NCBI RefSeq assembly: GCF_003335585.1
Contig: NZ_QBFD01000022.1
Span: 131,081 to 195,080 of the forward strand
DNA from: Sulfitobacter sp. DFL-14
GTDB lineage: Bacteria > Pseudomonadota > Alphaproteobacteria > Rhodobacterales > Rhodobacteraceae
Length of the DNA stretch: 64,000 bases
Direction: 5' to 3'
Below the pieces are notes generated by a model, which worked only from the letters and a program-made list of their open reading frames with translations, was not told the origin of the DNA and did no database searches. Positions 8,311 to 16,387 of this stretch are shown piece after piece. The translations under genes and the position numbers were made by a program. Numbering within the stretch: position 1 is the stretch's first letter; each line of letters begins with the position of its first letter.

Positions 8311-8802
8311 TCAGCCGAAGCGTTCCAGCAGTTTGGCATTGACGCTGGGGGTCACGAACTTGCTGACATCCCCGTCCAGGCGGGCGATTTCCTTGACCAG
8401 CTTGCTGGCAATCGCCTGATGCTGCGCCTCGGCCATCAGGAACACCGTCTCGATGGTGTCATCAAGCTGCCGGTTCATGCCGACCATCTGGTATTCATAT
8501 TCAAAATCCGCCACCGCCCGCAGGCCCCGGATGATGATCTGCGCGCCCACGTCCCGCGCGCAGTTGATCAGCAGGTTCTCAAAGGGATGCACCGCAATCT
8601 CGACCCCGGTCTGCCGGCCCAGTTCGGCGCATTCTTCCTGGATCATCTCGACCCTTTCGTCCAGATCGAACAGCGGCCCCTTGTCGCGGTTGATGGCCAC
8701 GCCGATCACCAGCTTGTCCACCAGCCGCGTCGCCCGGCGGATGATATCGATATGGCCCAATGTGATGGGGTCGAAGGTGCCGGGGTAAAGGCCAATGCGC
8801 AT
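8311..8802 (-). CDS. coaD: Phosphopantetheine adenylyltransferase
   Basis: This 163-residue enzyme begins MRIGLYPGTFDPITLGHIDI, with the (T/H)xGH nucleotidyltransferase motif at residues 15-18. It transfers AMP from ATP to 4'-phosphopantetheine, the penultimate step of coenzyme A synthesis, in the cytosol. Further family markers are the LVIGVAINRDKGPLFDL and IIIRGLRAVADFEYEYQMVGMNR segments, the last including the ISSTxxR-like region equivalent. The length equals that of typical CoaD (about 160). The start at 8802 has AGGAAG upstream; an earlier in-frame start would add 14 residues not found in the family. Confidence 0.95.
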   Translation of the reverse strand: MRIGLYPGTFDPITLGHIDIIRRATRLVDKLVIGVAINRDKGPLFDLDERVEMIQEECAELGRQTGVEIAVHPFENLLINCARDVGAQIIIRGLRAVADFEYEYQMVGMNRQLDDTIETVFLMAEAQHQAIASKLVKEIARLDGDVSKFVTPSVNAKLLERFG

Positions 8803-8866
8803 GGGACTTCCTGGATCTGGTCGTTTTCGCGCGCAAGCAAACATGCGCGCGCCTGAGGCGCAAGCG

Positions 8867-9301
8867 CTAGTGGCCCATAATCATGCCCTGCAGGGCATCT
8901 TTCTCCATCGAGAGTTCGGACAGGCGCGCCTTGACCACGTCGCCCAGCGAAATCAGCCCCACCAATGCGCCGTTTTCCAGCACCGGCATGTGACGGAACC
9001 TGCCATCTGTCATCTGCTGCAGGATCGCATCGGCGCGGTCGTCGCGGCTGCAGGTCACCAGTTTGGTTGTCATCAGCTTGTCCACGGTCATGCTCAGGCA
9101 GCCCGCGCCCTGATTGCCCAGTTCGCGCACGATATCACGCTCTGACAGGATGCCGATCGGGGTCTTGCCGTCCTTGGAGATCACCAATGTGCCGATCCGC
9201 TTCTCCGACAACATCCGCGCCGCCTCTGAAATCAGAAGGGTGGGCGCAGAGGTCACCACCGCATCATCGGATTTCGATTTGAGAATTTGCGACACCAGCA
9301 T
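8867..9301 (-). CDS. CBS-domain pair protein
   Basis: This 144-residue cytosolic protein consists of two CBS motifs (about residues 15-70 and 80-140), shown by the repeated GILSERDIVRELG and GLISLGDVVKARLSE endings typical of each CBS unit. Stand-alone CBS pairs bind adenosine nucleotides and act as energy sensors for partner proteins; no partner is indicated here. ATG 9301 has a perfect GGAGG six bases away, so it is chosen over the upstream in-frame start at 9325. It is in the same direction as coaD, 64 bp upstream of it. Confidence 0.88.
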   Translation of the reverse strand: MLVSQILKSKSDDAVVTSAPTLLISEAARMLSEKRIGTLVISKDGKTPIGILSERDIVRELGNQGAGCLSMTVDKLMTTKLVTCSRDDRADAILQQMTDGRFRHMPVLENGALVGLISLGDVVKARLSELSMEKDALQGMIMGH

Positions 9302-9361
9302 GGCGTTCCTCCTGTTTTGACGCACCCCGTAAGTCCAGCGTCACCAGAAAGCGTTTAGCTG

Positions 9362-10255
9362 TCAAGCTTTTGCCTCCAGCAGCGCCAGTTCTGAGCGGAT
9401 CGCGGCACCAAAGAGGTCGGCAAAGCGGCTCAACCGGCGGTTGGACTGATCGTCGGCATGGCGGATCAGGTAGAACGACCGCTTCAGGCTGACCTCGGCG
9501 GTCAGGATGCGCTGCACCTCGGGCGCGAAGGGCAGCACGAAATCATGGACCACGCCGATGCCCCCGCCCCGCGCCACCATCTGCAACTGGACCGAGACGG
9601 AATTCGAGGCCAGCGCCACCCGCGTGAGGCCCAGTTCCGCAAGATAATCCAGTTCGCGGTCAAAGATCATGTCGGGAATATAGCCCACGATGCGGTGATG
9701 TTTCAGATCGGCCACCGAGGCCGGCACGCCCTGTGCGACAAGGTATTCGCCCGAGGCCGCCAGATGCAGGTGATAATCGCTGACCTTCTGCACGATCAGC
9801 CGCCCCGCCGTGGGTGCGGAGACGCCGATGGCCATATCAGCCTCGCGCCGCGACAGGTTGAAGACGCGCGGCAGGGCGACGATCTGGATGTCCAGCTCGG
9901 GATGGTCGCGCCCCAGCGCGGCGCAGACCTGCGGCAACAGAAAATTCGCCGCCCCGTCCGGCGCGCCGATGCGAATCTGCCCGGTCATCCGGTCGCTGGG
10001 CACCGCCACCCCGGCAGAGGCCAGACGCATCGCCTGTTCCACCGCCTCTGCCCGCTCCAGCAGCTGCGCCCCCGCTTCCGTCAGCGCATAGCCCTGCGGC
10101 GATTTCACGAACAGGCCAACCTCAAGCGTCTTTTCCAGCCGTGCCACCCGGCGGCCCAGCGTCGCCGGGTCGAGCCGCAGCACCTTGCCTGCGCCCGACA
10201 GGCTACGCTCCCGCGCGACGGCCAGGAACAGGCGGATGTCGTCCCAATTTTCCAT
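9362..10255 (-). CDS. LysR-family transcriptional regulator, probably of mmsA
   Basis: This 297-residue regulator begins MENWDDIRLFLAVARERSLS, with a winged helix-turn-helix at residues 5-60 (SGAGKVLRLDPATLGRRVARLEKTL) and an effector-binding domain from about 90 to the end. The DPATLGRR form of the recognition helix, with Asp-Pro instead of the common SQPAVS, places it in the subgroup with short linker that often controls aldehyde dehydrogenases. It is divergent from mmsA across a 125-bp region holding a CTTGCAAAAA inverted repeat, the standard LysR arrangement, so control of mmsA and itself is inferred. The effector is unknown; a valine-pathway intermediate is plausible. Confidence 0.88.
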   Translation of the reverse strand: MENWDDIRLFLAVARERSLSGAGKVLRLDPATLGRRVARLEKTLEVGLFVKSPQGYALTEAGAQLLERAEAVEQAMRLASAGVAVPSDRMTGQIRIGAPDGAANFLLPQVCAALGRDHPELDIQIVALPRVFNLSRREADMAIGVSAPTAGRLIVQKVSDYHLHLAASGEYLVAQGVPASVADLKHHRIVGYIPDMIFDRELDYLAELGLTRVALASNSVSVQLQMVARGGGIGVVHDFVLPFAPEVQRILTAEVSLKRSFYLIRHADDQSNRRLSRFADLFGAAIRSELALLEAKA

Positions 10256-10289
10256 GCGCGCGGCCCTTTCGCCTTCTGCTGCAGATCGC

Positions 10290-10347
10290 CTTGCAAAAAT
10301 GCAAAACCATTTTGAAAACTTGCCTCTTTAACATGCCTTTTTGCAAG
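10290..10347. promoter_or_regulatory. LysR/mmsA divergent operator region
   Basis: CTTGCAAAAA (10290-10299) and its exact inverse TTTTTGCAAG (10338-10347) lie 48 bp apart between the LysR gene and mmsA. Between them are further A/T tracts (ATGCAAAACC, TTTTGAAAAC). The sites could be a LysR binding pair or relatives of the TTTGCAAA motif found before gap2. The mmsA ribosome binding site AGGGAGA is at about 10369. Confidence 0.4.
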
Positions 10348-10380
10348 ACTAATCTGCCGCCAACCCAAGGGAGATCCGCT

Positions 10381-11880
10381 ATGCAAGAACTGACCCACTA
10401 TCTGAACGGTGCCCATGTCAAAGGCACCTCCGGCCGTTTCGCCGATGTGATGAACCCTGCCACCGGCGAAGTTCAGGCGCGCGTACCGCTGGCCAATGGT
10501 GCCGAAATGGCCCAGGCCGTGGCCTATGCACAGGCCGCACAGCCCGCATGGGCGGCAACAAACCCGCAGCGCCGCGCACGGGTGCTGATGAAATTCGTGG
10601 CCCTGCTGAACCGCGACATGGACAAGCTGGCCGAGGCGCTGAGCCGCGAGCATGGCAAGACCCTGCCCGATGCCGCCGGTGACGTGCAGCGTGGCCTGGA
10701 AGTGGTGGAATACTGCATCGGCGCGCCGGAGCTGCTGAAAGGTGAATTCACCGACAGCGCGGGCCCCGGCATCGACATGTATTCCATGCGCCAGGCGCTT
10801 GGCGTGACGGCGGGCATCACCCCCTTCAACTTCCCCGCCATGATCCCGATGTGGATGTTCGCGCCTGCCATCGCCTGCGGCAATGCCTTCATCCTCAAAC
10901 CCTCCGAACGTGACCCATCCGTGCCGCTGATGCTGGCCGAACTGATGGAAGAAGCGGGCCTGCCCAAGGGCATCCTGCAGGTCGTCAACGGCGACAAGGA
11001 AGCGGTGGACGCGATCCTGCACGATGAGGTGATCCAGTCGGTCGGCTTTGTCGGCTCCACCCCCATCGCGGAATACATCTATGCCACCGGCTGCGCCAAC
11101 GGCAAACGGGTGCAATGCTTTGGCGGTGCCAAGAACCACATGATCATCATGCCCGACGCGGATATGGATCAGGCCGCCGATGCGCTGGTGGGCGCGGGCT
11201 TTGGCGCTGCGGGCGAACGCTGCATGGCGATTTCCGTGGCTGTGCCGGTGGGTGACGAAACCGCCGACCGCCTGATCGAGAAACTGGTGCCGCGCATCGA
11301 AAAGCTGAAAGTCGGCCCCTATACCGCCGGCAAGGATGTGGATTACGGCCCGGTCGTAACCGCCGCCGCCAAGGCCAACATCGAACGTCTGGTGCAGACC
11401 GGCATCGACCAGGGCGCGGAACTGGTTGTCGACGGGCGCGATTTCAAATTGCAGGGCTATGAGGACGGCTTTTTCGTCGGCCCCCACCTCTTTGACCGCG
11501 CGACCAAGGACATGGACATCTACAAGTACGAGATTTTCGGCCCCGTGCTGACCTGCGTGCGCGCCCAGACCTATGAGGAAGCGCTGGGTCTGGCGATGGA
11601 CCATGAATATGGCAACGGCACCGCGATCTTTACCCGTGACGGCGACGCGGCGCGTGATTTTGCCAACCGGATCAACATCGGCATGGTGGGTGTCAACGTG
11701 CCGATCCCGGTGCCGCTGGCCTATCACACCTTCGGCGGCTGGAAGAAATCCGTCTTTGGCGATTTGAACCAGCACGGGCCGGATGCGTTCAAGTTCTACA
11801 CACGCACCAAGACCGTGACCGCACGCTGGCCCTCGGGCATCAAGGAGGGTGGCGAATTCTCCATCCCTGTGATGGAGTAA
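10381..11880 (+). CDS. mmsA: CoA-acylating methylmalonate-semialdehyde dehydrogenase
   Basis: This 499-residue aldehyde dehydrogenase oxidises methylmalonate semialdehyde to propionyl-CoA (and malonate semialdehyde to acetyl-CoA) using NAD and CoA. Family markers are GVTAGITPFNFPAMIPMWM (about 141-159), the active-site GAAGERCMAIS with catalytic Cys281, and the C-terminal GGWKKSVFGDLNQHGPDAFKFYTR. The ERCMA context, in place of the Glu-rich active site of hydrolytic aldehyde dehydrogenases, is diagnostic of the CoA-dependent MMSDH type. The length is normal. It ends in its own terminator and is separated by the Sel1 gene from the rest of the valine genes. Confidence 0.95.
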   Translation: MQELTHYLNGAHVKGTSGRFADVMNPATGEVQARVPLANGAEMAQAVAYAQAAQPAWAATNPQRRARVLMKFVALLNRDMDKLAEALSREHGKTLPDAAGDVQRGLEVVEYCIGAPELLKGEFTDSAGPGIDMYSMRQALGVTAGITPFNFPAMIPMWMFAPAIACGNAFILKPSERDPSVPLMLAELMEEAGLPKGILQVVNGDKEAVDAILHDEVIQSVGFVGSTPIAEYIYATGCANGKRVQCFGGAKNHMIIMPDADMDQAADALVGAGFGAAGERCMAISVAVPVGDETADRLIEKLVPRIEKLKVGPYTAGKDVDYGPVVTAAAKANIERLVQTGIDQGAELVVDGRDFKLQGYEDGFFVGPHLFDRATKDMDIYKYEIFGPVLTCVRAQTYEEALGLAMDHEYGNGTAIFTRDGDAARDFANRINIGMVGVNVPIPVPLAYHTFGGWKKSVFGDLNQHGPDAFKFYTRTKTVTARWPSGIKEGGEFSIPVME

Positions 11881-11908
11881 ACATCCACACCACCTGCAAG
11901 ACCAAAGC

Positions 11909-11930
11909 GGGCCGCGGGGCGGCCCCTTTT
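11909..11930 (+). terminator. Rho-independent terminator of mmsA
   Basis: GGGCCGC (11909-11915), a GGG loop, GCGGCCC (11919-11925) and then CTTTT. It ends the mmsA transcript 50 bp after its stop. Confidence 0.7.
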
Positions 11931-11951
11931 GCCACCCGAACGGAGGAACGG

Positions 11952-13109
11952 ATGCGCCTTTTCGCGAGGATTCTGCTGCTGAGCCTGCCCTGTGTGGCCC
12001 TTCTGGCGGGCCCGCCCGCCGCGCAGAACAGCCCGAGCATGACCATGAATGGCGTCACTTTCTCCGTCTCCGGCGGGCAGGAACAGATGCTCAACCCCAT
12101 CGCGGGCGGGGTCGAGGTGGTGCTGGATGGCCGCCATATCCAGCTGACAGGCGCGCAGGTGATCGTGGACGGCGCATCTTACCCCACCAGCAGCGAGGCG
12201 CGCATCGACATCGACGCAAGCGCGGGGCTGCTGCGGATCAGCGCGGATGGGCGTCTGATCATGGAAGAGACCGAGATCGACAAACTGGCCCGCGCCGCCG
12301 AGGCGGGGGATACGCCGGCGATGAACAACCTCGCGATCCACCTGCTGACCGGGGCGCAGACCGATGTGGATGTGCCCCGCGCCATCGCCCTGCTGGAACG
12401 CGCTGCGGGATCGGGCCTTGCTGAATCCAAGCGCAACCTCGCCCGGCTCTATTACCAAGGCACCGCCGTGCCTGCCGACCTGCCCCGCGCCCGGGAACTT
12501 GCGCAACAAGCGGCCGACTTGGGCGACGGCCCCGGCCAGCGGCTGGTGGGCATCTTTCTGTCCGACGGGCTGCTGCAAGACCCCGATCCCGCCGCCGCGG
12601 CACAGTGGTTTGCCCTTGCGGCGGCCCAGGGCGATGCAGCGGCGCAGAACCACCTTGGCGAGGCCTATCGCGACGGCCTGGGGGTGGATGCGGATCTGAC
12701 CCGGGCCGCGACCCTGTTCCGGCAGGCCACAACCGCCAAACACCAGGCCGGCACCTGCAACTACGCGCAGGCCCTCTGGGACGGGGCGGGCCTCCCCATG
12801 GACCGGGCAGCGGCCTATCAGACCGCCCTGCAACAGGCGCAGCTGGGCGGGCGGGCCTGCCAGTATCTGCTGGGCAGGGCCACTTATGACGGCGATGGCA
12901 CCGCGCAGAACCGGCGCACGGCGGCGCAATGGTTCTGGGATGCGGCCAATGAAGGCCATGCAGCGGCCGCGCGGCGCCTGGGCGAGATGTACCGCGACGC
13001 GGACGGCCTGCCACACGACCTGTTTCAGGCCCGTCACTGGTTCGAAACCGCCGCCCGACTGGGAGACCCCTCTGCAGGGAATGCGCTGGCCGAAATTTCC
13101 GGTGACTGA
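11952..13109 (+). CDS. Secreted Sel1-like repeat protein
   Basis: This 385-residue protein has an N-terminal signal peptide (MRLFARILLLSLPCVALLAG, then PPAAQN). After a beta-rich segment of about 90 residues (MTMNGVTFSVSGGQEQML), residues about 105-380 form seven or so Sel1 repeats. Each carries a variant of A-x3-G-x2-A-x7-Y-x-G-x-G (for example AARRLGEMYRDADGLPHDLFQARHWFETAA). Sel1 repeats form alpha-solenoids for protein binding, often in envelope stress or secretion pathways. It lies between the mmsA terminator and the acyl-CoA dehydrogenase, with AGGAACGG upstream of the start. There is no obvious link to valine metabolism. Confidence 0.85.
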   Translation: MRLFARILLLSLPCVALLAGPPAAQNSPSMTMNGVTFSVSGGQEQMLNPIAGGVEVVLDGRHIQLTGAQVIVDGASYPTSSEARIDIDASAGLLRISADGRLIMEETEIDKLARAAEAGDTPAMNNLAIHLLTGAQTDVDVPRAIALLERAAGSGLAESKRNLARLYYQGTAVPADLPRARELAQQAADLGDGPGQRLVGIFLSDGLLQDPDPAAAAQWFALAAAQGDAAAQNHLGEAYRDGLGVDADLTRAATLFRQATTAKHQAGTCNYAQALWDGAGLPMDRAAAYQTALQQAQLGGRACQYLLGRATYDGDGTAQNRRTAAQWFWDAANEGHAAAARRLGEMYRDADGLPHDLFQARHWFETAARLGDPSAGNALAEISGD

Positions 13110-13189
13110 GGCCGGAAATCGCTCGCAATATTTCTGCAAGGAATGGATATTAACAAGCGTTCAATAACGCGATTTGGGGAGGGTGCACG

Positions 13190-14332
13190 ATGGACTTTGC
13201 ACTGACAGAGGAACAAACAGCCATCTTCGATATGGCGCGTGATTTCGGCCAGGATCAGATCGCGCCCCATGCCCATGCCTGGGAAAAGGACGGCACCATT
13301 CCCCGGGACCTGTGGCCGCGCGTCGGTGAGCTGGGCTTTGGCGGTCTTTATGTCTCGGAAGAGGTTGGCGGTTCGGGGCTCTGCCGTCTGGACGCGACAC
13401 TGGTGTTCGAGGCGCTTTCGATGGCCTGCCCCTCTGTCGCGGCCTTCCTGTCGATCCACAACATGTGCGCCAAGATGATCGACACATTCGGCAGCGACGA
13501 GCTGAAAGGCCGGGTGCTGCCCGATGTGGTCGCCATGAACACCGTGCTCAGCTATTGCCTGACCGAACCCGGCTCAGGCTCTGACGCTGCCGCGCTCAAG
13601 ACCCGCGCGGAGCGCACCAACGAAGGCTACCGGCTGAACGGGAGCAAGGCCTTCATCTCCGGCGGCGGCTATTCAGATGCCTATGTGGTGATGGCACGCA
13701 CCTCTGACGACGGGGCGGCGGGTGTCTCCACCCTGCTGGTCGAGGATGGGGCAAAGGGCCTCAGCTTTGGCGGGCTGGAGGACAAGATGGGCTGGCGCAG
13801 CCAACCCACGGCACAGGTCCAGTTCGACAATTGCGATGTTTCCTCTGCCAACCTTGTCGGGGAAGAGGGCAAGGGCTTCAAATATGCCATGGTGGGGCTG
13901 GATGGCGGCCGGTTGAACATCGCCGCCTGTTCGCTGGGCGCGGCGCAGACGGCGCTGAACAAGACCCTCGCCTATATGGGCGAGCGCAAGGCCTTTGGTC
14001 AGGCCATCGACCAGTTCCAGGGCTTGCAGTTCCGCCTTGCGGATATGGAGACCGAGCTTCAGGCCGCGCGCATCTTCCTGCGGCAGGCGGCGTGGAAGCT
14101 GGACAACAAGGCACCCGATGCGACTAAATTCTGCGCCATGGCCAAGAAATTCGTGACAGAGACGGGCAGCAAGGTGGTCGATCAATGCCTGCAGCTGCAT
14201 GGCGGCTACGGTTATCTTGCGGATTACGGCATCGAAAAGCTGGTGCGCGATCTGCGGGTGCATCAGATCCTTGAAGGCACCAATGAAATCATGCGCGTGA
14301 TCGTCGCCCGCGACATGCTGAAGAACCGCTGA
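13190..14332 (+). CDS. Acyl-CoA dehydrogenase, probably isobutyryl-CoA dehydrogenase
   Basis: This 380-residue flavoprotein begins MDFALTEEQTAIFDMARDFG. Landmarks are SYCLTEPGSGSDAAAL (FAD/substrate contact), the QFQGLQFRLADMETELQAAR helix, LQLHGGYGYLADYGIEKLVRD, and the catalytic base Glu362 in HQILEGTNEIMR near the C-terminus. Glu at that position is the short/branched-chain acyl-CoA type. The gene order acyl-CoA dehydrogenase, 3-hydroxyisobutyryl-CoA hydrolase, 3-hydroxyisobutyrate dehydrogenase identifies the likely substrate as isobutyryl-CoA from valine. It is nine bases upstream of the hydrolase gene. A single TTAACAAGCGTTCAA motif near 13148 resembles a degenerate CtrA box. Confidence 0.9.
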   Translation: MDFALTEEQTAIFDMARDFGQDQIAPHAHAWEKDGTIPRDLWPRVGELGFGGLYVSEEVGGSGLCRLDATLVFEALSMACPSVAAFLSIHNMCAKMIDTFGSDELKGRVLPDVVAMNTVLSYCLTEPGSGSDAAALKTRAERTNEGYRLNGSKAFISGGGYSDAYVVMARTSDDGAAGVSTLLVEDGAKGLSFGGLEDKMGWRSQPTAQVQFDNCDVSSANLVGEEGKGFKYAMVGLDGGRLNIAACSLGAAQTALNKTLAYMGERKAFGQAIDQFQGLQFRLADMETELQAARIFLRQAAWKLDNKAPDATKFCAMAKKFVTETGSKVVDQCLQLHGGYGYLADYGIEKLVRDLRVHQILEGTNEIMRVIVARDMLKNR

Positions 14333-14341
14333 GGCCCTGTC

Positions 14342-15367
14342 ATGAGCGATATCGACATCCGCATCACGGGCCGCGCCGGGCGCATCACCTTGACCCGGCC
14401 CCAGGCGCTGAACGCCATGACCTATGACATGTGTCTGGCGATCGAGGCGGCGCTGGATGACTGGGCCGGGAATGACGCCGTGGCACTGGTGGTGATCGAC
14501 GCCGAAGGCGAACGCGCGTTCTGTTCCGGCGGGGACATCGCCGAATTATACGAGACCGGGACCAGGGGTGACTACACCTACGGCCGCCGGTTCTGGGCCG
14601 ATGAATACCGGCTGAACAACAAGATCTTCGGCTATGACAAGCCCGTCGTCTCGTTCCTGCAGGGGTTCACCATGGGCGGCGGGGTCGGCATCGGCTGCCA
14701 CGGGTCGCACCGGGTTGTCGGGGAAAGCAGCCAGATCGCCATGCCCGAATGCGGCATCGGTCTGGTGCCCGACGTGGGCGGCACATTGATCCTTGCCCGC
14801 GCCCCCGGCAGGCTGGGCGAATACCTGGGCACCACGGCAACACGCATGGGGCCGGATGATGCGATATTTGCAGGGTTTGCAGATGTCTTTCTGCCGGAAG
14901 CATCCTGGCCGGAGATCATTGCAAAACTGGAAAATAGCGGCGATCCCTCTGAAATCAAAGGGGAAACACCGCCCCCCGGCAGCCTGCGCGACCAGCTTTC
15001 CGAGATCGACAGGCATTTTTCGGGCGCGGATCTGGAGGCGGTTCTGAACAGTTTGCAAACTGCGGATACCGGTTTTGCAAAGGACACATTGAAAAAACTC
15101 TCCCGTGTCTCGCCGCTCTCGGCGGCCTGCACGATTGAGATCATTCACCGCTTGCGCGACACTGGCCCCACAATGACAACCGCGCTGGATCTGGAATACC
15201 GCTTTACCTATCGCGCGATGGAAGACGGCGATTTCCTTGAAGGCATCCGCGCCGCGATCATCGACAAGGACCGCAATCCGCGCTGGCAACATGCCGAGGG
15301 CCATGTGCCCCCGGCGGCAATCTCTCACATGCTGCAACCGCTGGGTGCGGATGCGGTGAAACTCTGA
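14342..15367 (+). CDS. 3-hydroxyisobutyryl-CoA hydrolase (enoyl-CoA hydratase superfamily)
   Basis: This 341-residue crotonase-fold protein is longer than enoyl-CoA hydratases (about 260) and matches HIBCH length. The oxyanion-hole segment is FTMGGGVGIGCHG (about residues 109-121). The next helix, MPECGIGLVPDVGG, carries the Glu and the Asp-Val-Gly-Gly that mark HIBCH proteins. The C-terminal domain contains the typical EYRFTYRAMEDGDFLEGIRAAIIDKDRNPRW block, here read as short pieces. It hydrolyses 3-hydroxyisobutyryl-CoA to free acid in valine catabolism. Bases 14860-15110 are visibly AT-richer than the rest of the gene and include two TTTGCAAA motifs. Confidence 0.9.
   Translation: MSDIDIRITGRAGRITLTRPQALNAMTYDMCLAIEAALDDWAGNDAVALVVIDAEGERAFCSGGDIAELYETGTRGDYTYGRRFWADEYRLNNKIFGYDKPVVSFLQGFTMGGGVGIGCHGSHRVVGESSQIAMPECGIGLVPDVGGTLILARAPGRLGEYLGTTATRMGPDDAIFAGFADVFLPEASWPEIIAKLENSGDPSEIKGETPPPGSLRDQLSEIDRHFSGADLEAVLNSLQTADTGFAKDTLKKLSRVSPLSAACTIEIIHRLRDTGPTMTTALDLEYRFTYRAMEDGDFLEGIRAAIIDKDRNPRWQHAEGHVPPAAISHMLQPLGADAVKL
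15049..15081. promoter_or_regulatory. Intragenic TTTGCAAA pair
   Basis: Perfect palindrome CAGTTTGCAAACTG (15049-15062) and TTTGCAAA (15074-15081). The two TTTGCAAA cores start at 15052 and 15074, again 22 bp apart as upstream of gap2. They lie inside the hydrolase coding sequence, so function is uncertain; coincidence is possible. Confidence 0.25.
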
Positions 15368-15378
15368 AAGGACATTCT

Positions 15379-16263
15379 ATGGCCGCACTCAAAATCGGAT
15401 TCATCGGACTTGGCAACATGGGGGGGCCGATGGCGGCGAACCTTGCCAAGGCAGGCCATGCGGTCGCGGGGTATGACGTGGCCGGGACCACCGCCAAGGG
15501 CGTCACCGTCTCCGACAGCATCGCCAATGCCGTCACCGGCGCGGATGCGGTGATCACAATGCTGCCAAACGGCTCGATCCTGCGCCAGGTCGCGGCAGAG
15601 GCGATTGGCCATATGCGCGCGGGCGCGGTCTTCATCGACTGTTCGACCGTGGATGTGGAAAGCGCGAGGAACACCTCGGAAGCTGCTGAAAATGCGGGTC
15701 TTCTTGCGGTAGACGCGCCTGTGTCCGGAGGCGTCGGCGGGGCCGAAGGCGGCACGCTGACCTTCATGGCCGGCGGGTCCGAAGCGGCCTTTGCCGCAGC
15801 GCAACCGCTGTTCGAGATCATGGGCCAGAAGGCGGTGCATTGTGGTGCGGCGGGCGCGGGCCAGGCCGCCAAGATCTGCAACAACATGATCCTGGGTGCC
15901 ACGATGATCGCCACCTGCGAGGCCTTTGCCCTGGCCGACAAGCTTGGCCTTGACCGTCAGCGCATGTTCGACGTGGTCAGCACCTCTTCGGGCTATTCCT
16001 GGTCGATGAACGCCTATTGCCCCGCGCCGGGGGTCGGGCCGAAATCGCCCGCCGACAACGGTTACAAACCCGGTTTTGCCGCGGAACTGATGGTCAAGGA
16101 CCTTGGCCTGTCGCAACAAGCTGCCGAACTGGTGGATGCCGACACCCCGATGGGGGCGCGGGCGCTGGAAATCTACAAGACCTTTGTCGAGGAAGAAGAC
16201 GGCAAGGGCCGCGATTTTTCCGCCATGCTGCCCCGTTTCGCAGCCCGTGGCCGCAACGGCTGA
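15379..16263 (+). CDS. mmsB: 3-hydroxyisobutyrate dehydrogenase
   Basis: This 294-residue beta-hydroxyacid dehydrogenase begins with IGFIGLGNMGGPMAANLAKAGH (coenzyme fold, residues about 6-27). It continues with DAPVSGGVGGAEGGTLTFM (substrate loop, about 113-131) and GAAGAGQAAKICNNM carrying the catalytic Lys. It oxidises 3-hydroxyisobutyrate to methylmalonate semialdehyde with NAD, feeding mmsA. The length matches the family (about 295). The start at 15379 has AAAGGA seven bases upstream and lies 11 bases after the hydrolase stop, so the three genes form an operon closed by a hairpin at 16275-16300. Confidence 0.95.
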   Translation: MAALKIGFIGLGNMGGPMAANLAKAGHAVAGYDVAGTTAKGVTVSDSIANAVTGADAVITMLPNGSILRQVAAEAIGHMRAGAVFIDCSTVDVESARNTSEAAENAGLLAVDAPVSGGVGGAEGGTLTFMAGGSEAAFAAAQPLFEIMGQKAVHCGAAGAGQAAKICNNMILGATMIATCEAFALADKLGLDRQRMFDVVSTSSGYSWSMNAYCPAPGVGPKSPADNGYKPGFAAELMVKDLGLSQQAAELVDADTPMGARALEIYKTFVEEEDGKGRDFSAMLPRFAARGRNG

Positions 16264-16274
16264 TGCCCGCCAGC

Positions 16275-16300
16275 CCCGTCGGCGGCGCCACGCCGACGGG
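16275..16300 (+). terminator. Terminator-like hairpin after mmsB
   Basis: CCCGTCGGCG (16275-16284), a six-base loop and CGCCGACGGG (16291-16300): a perfect 10-bp stem. No T-run follows, so it may stop transcription only partly. Confidence 0.5.
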
Positions 16301-16349
16301 CAAGCCCGCCGGGGAACCTATCTGCCTTCTCATCGGTTGAATGCGTAAA

Positions 16350-16369
16350 GGTGACGTTTATTCGTCACC
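16350..16369. promoter_or_regulatory. Operator-like inverted repeat before the Lys/Gly-rich protein gene
   Basis: GGTGACG (16350-16356), TTTATT, CGTCACC (16363-16369) lie six bases before the GGGAAGGAA ribosome binding site of the next gene. The position suits a repressor site or a translation-controlling hairpin. No regulator is indicated. Confidence 0.4.
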
Positions 16370-16387
16370 CAACCGGGAAGGAAACAC

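Noticed and set aside
10105-11775. 556-codon frame antisense to mmsA
   Set aside because: mmsA is clearly coding on the plus strand. The antisense frame fuses shadow sequence with an out-of-frame part of the LysR gene.
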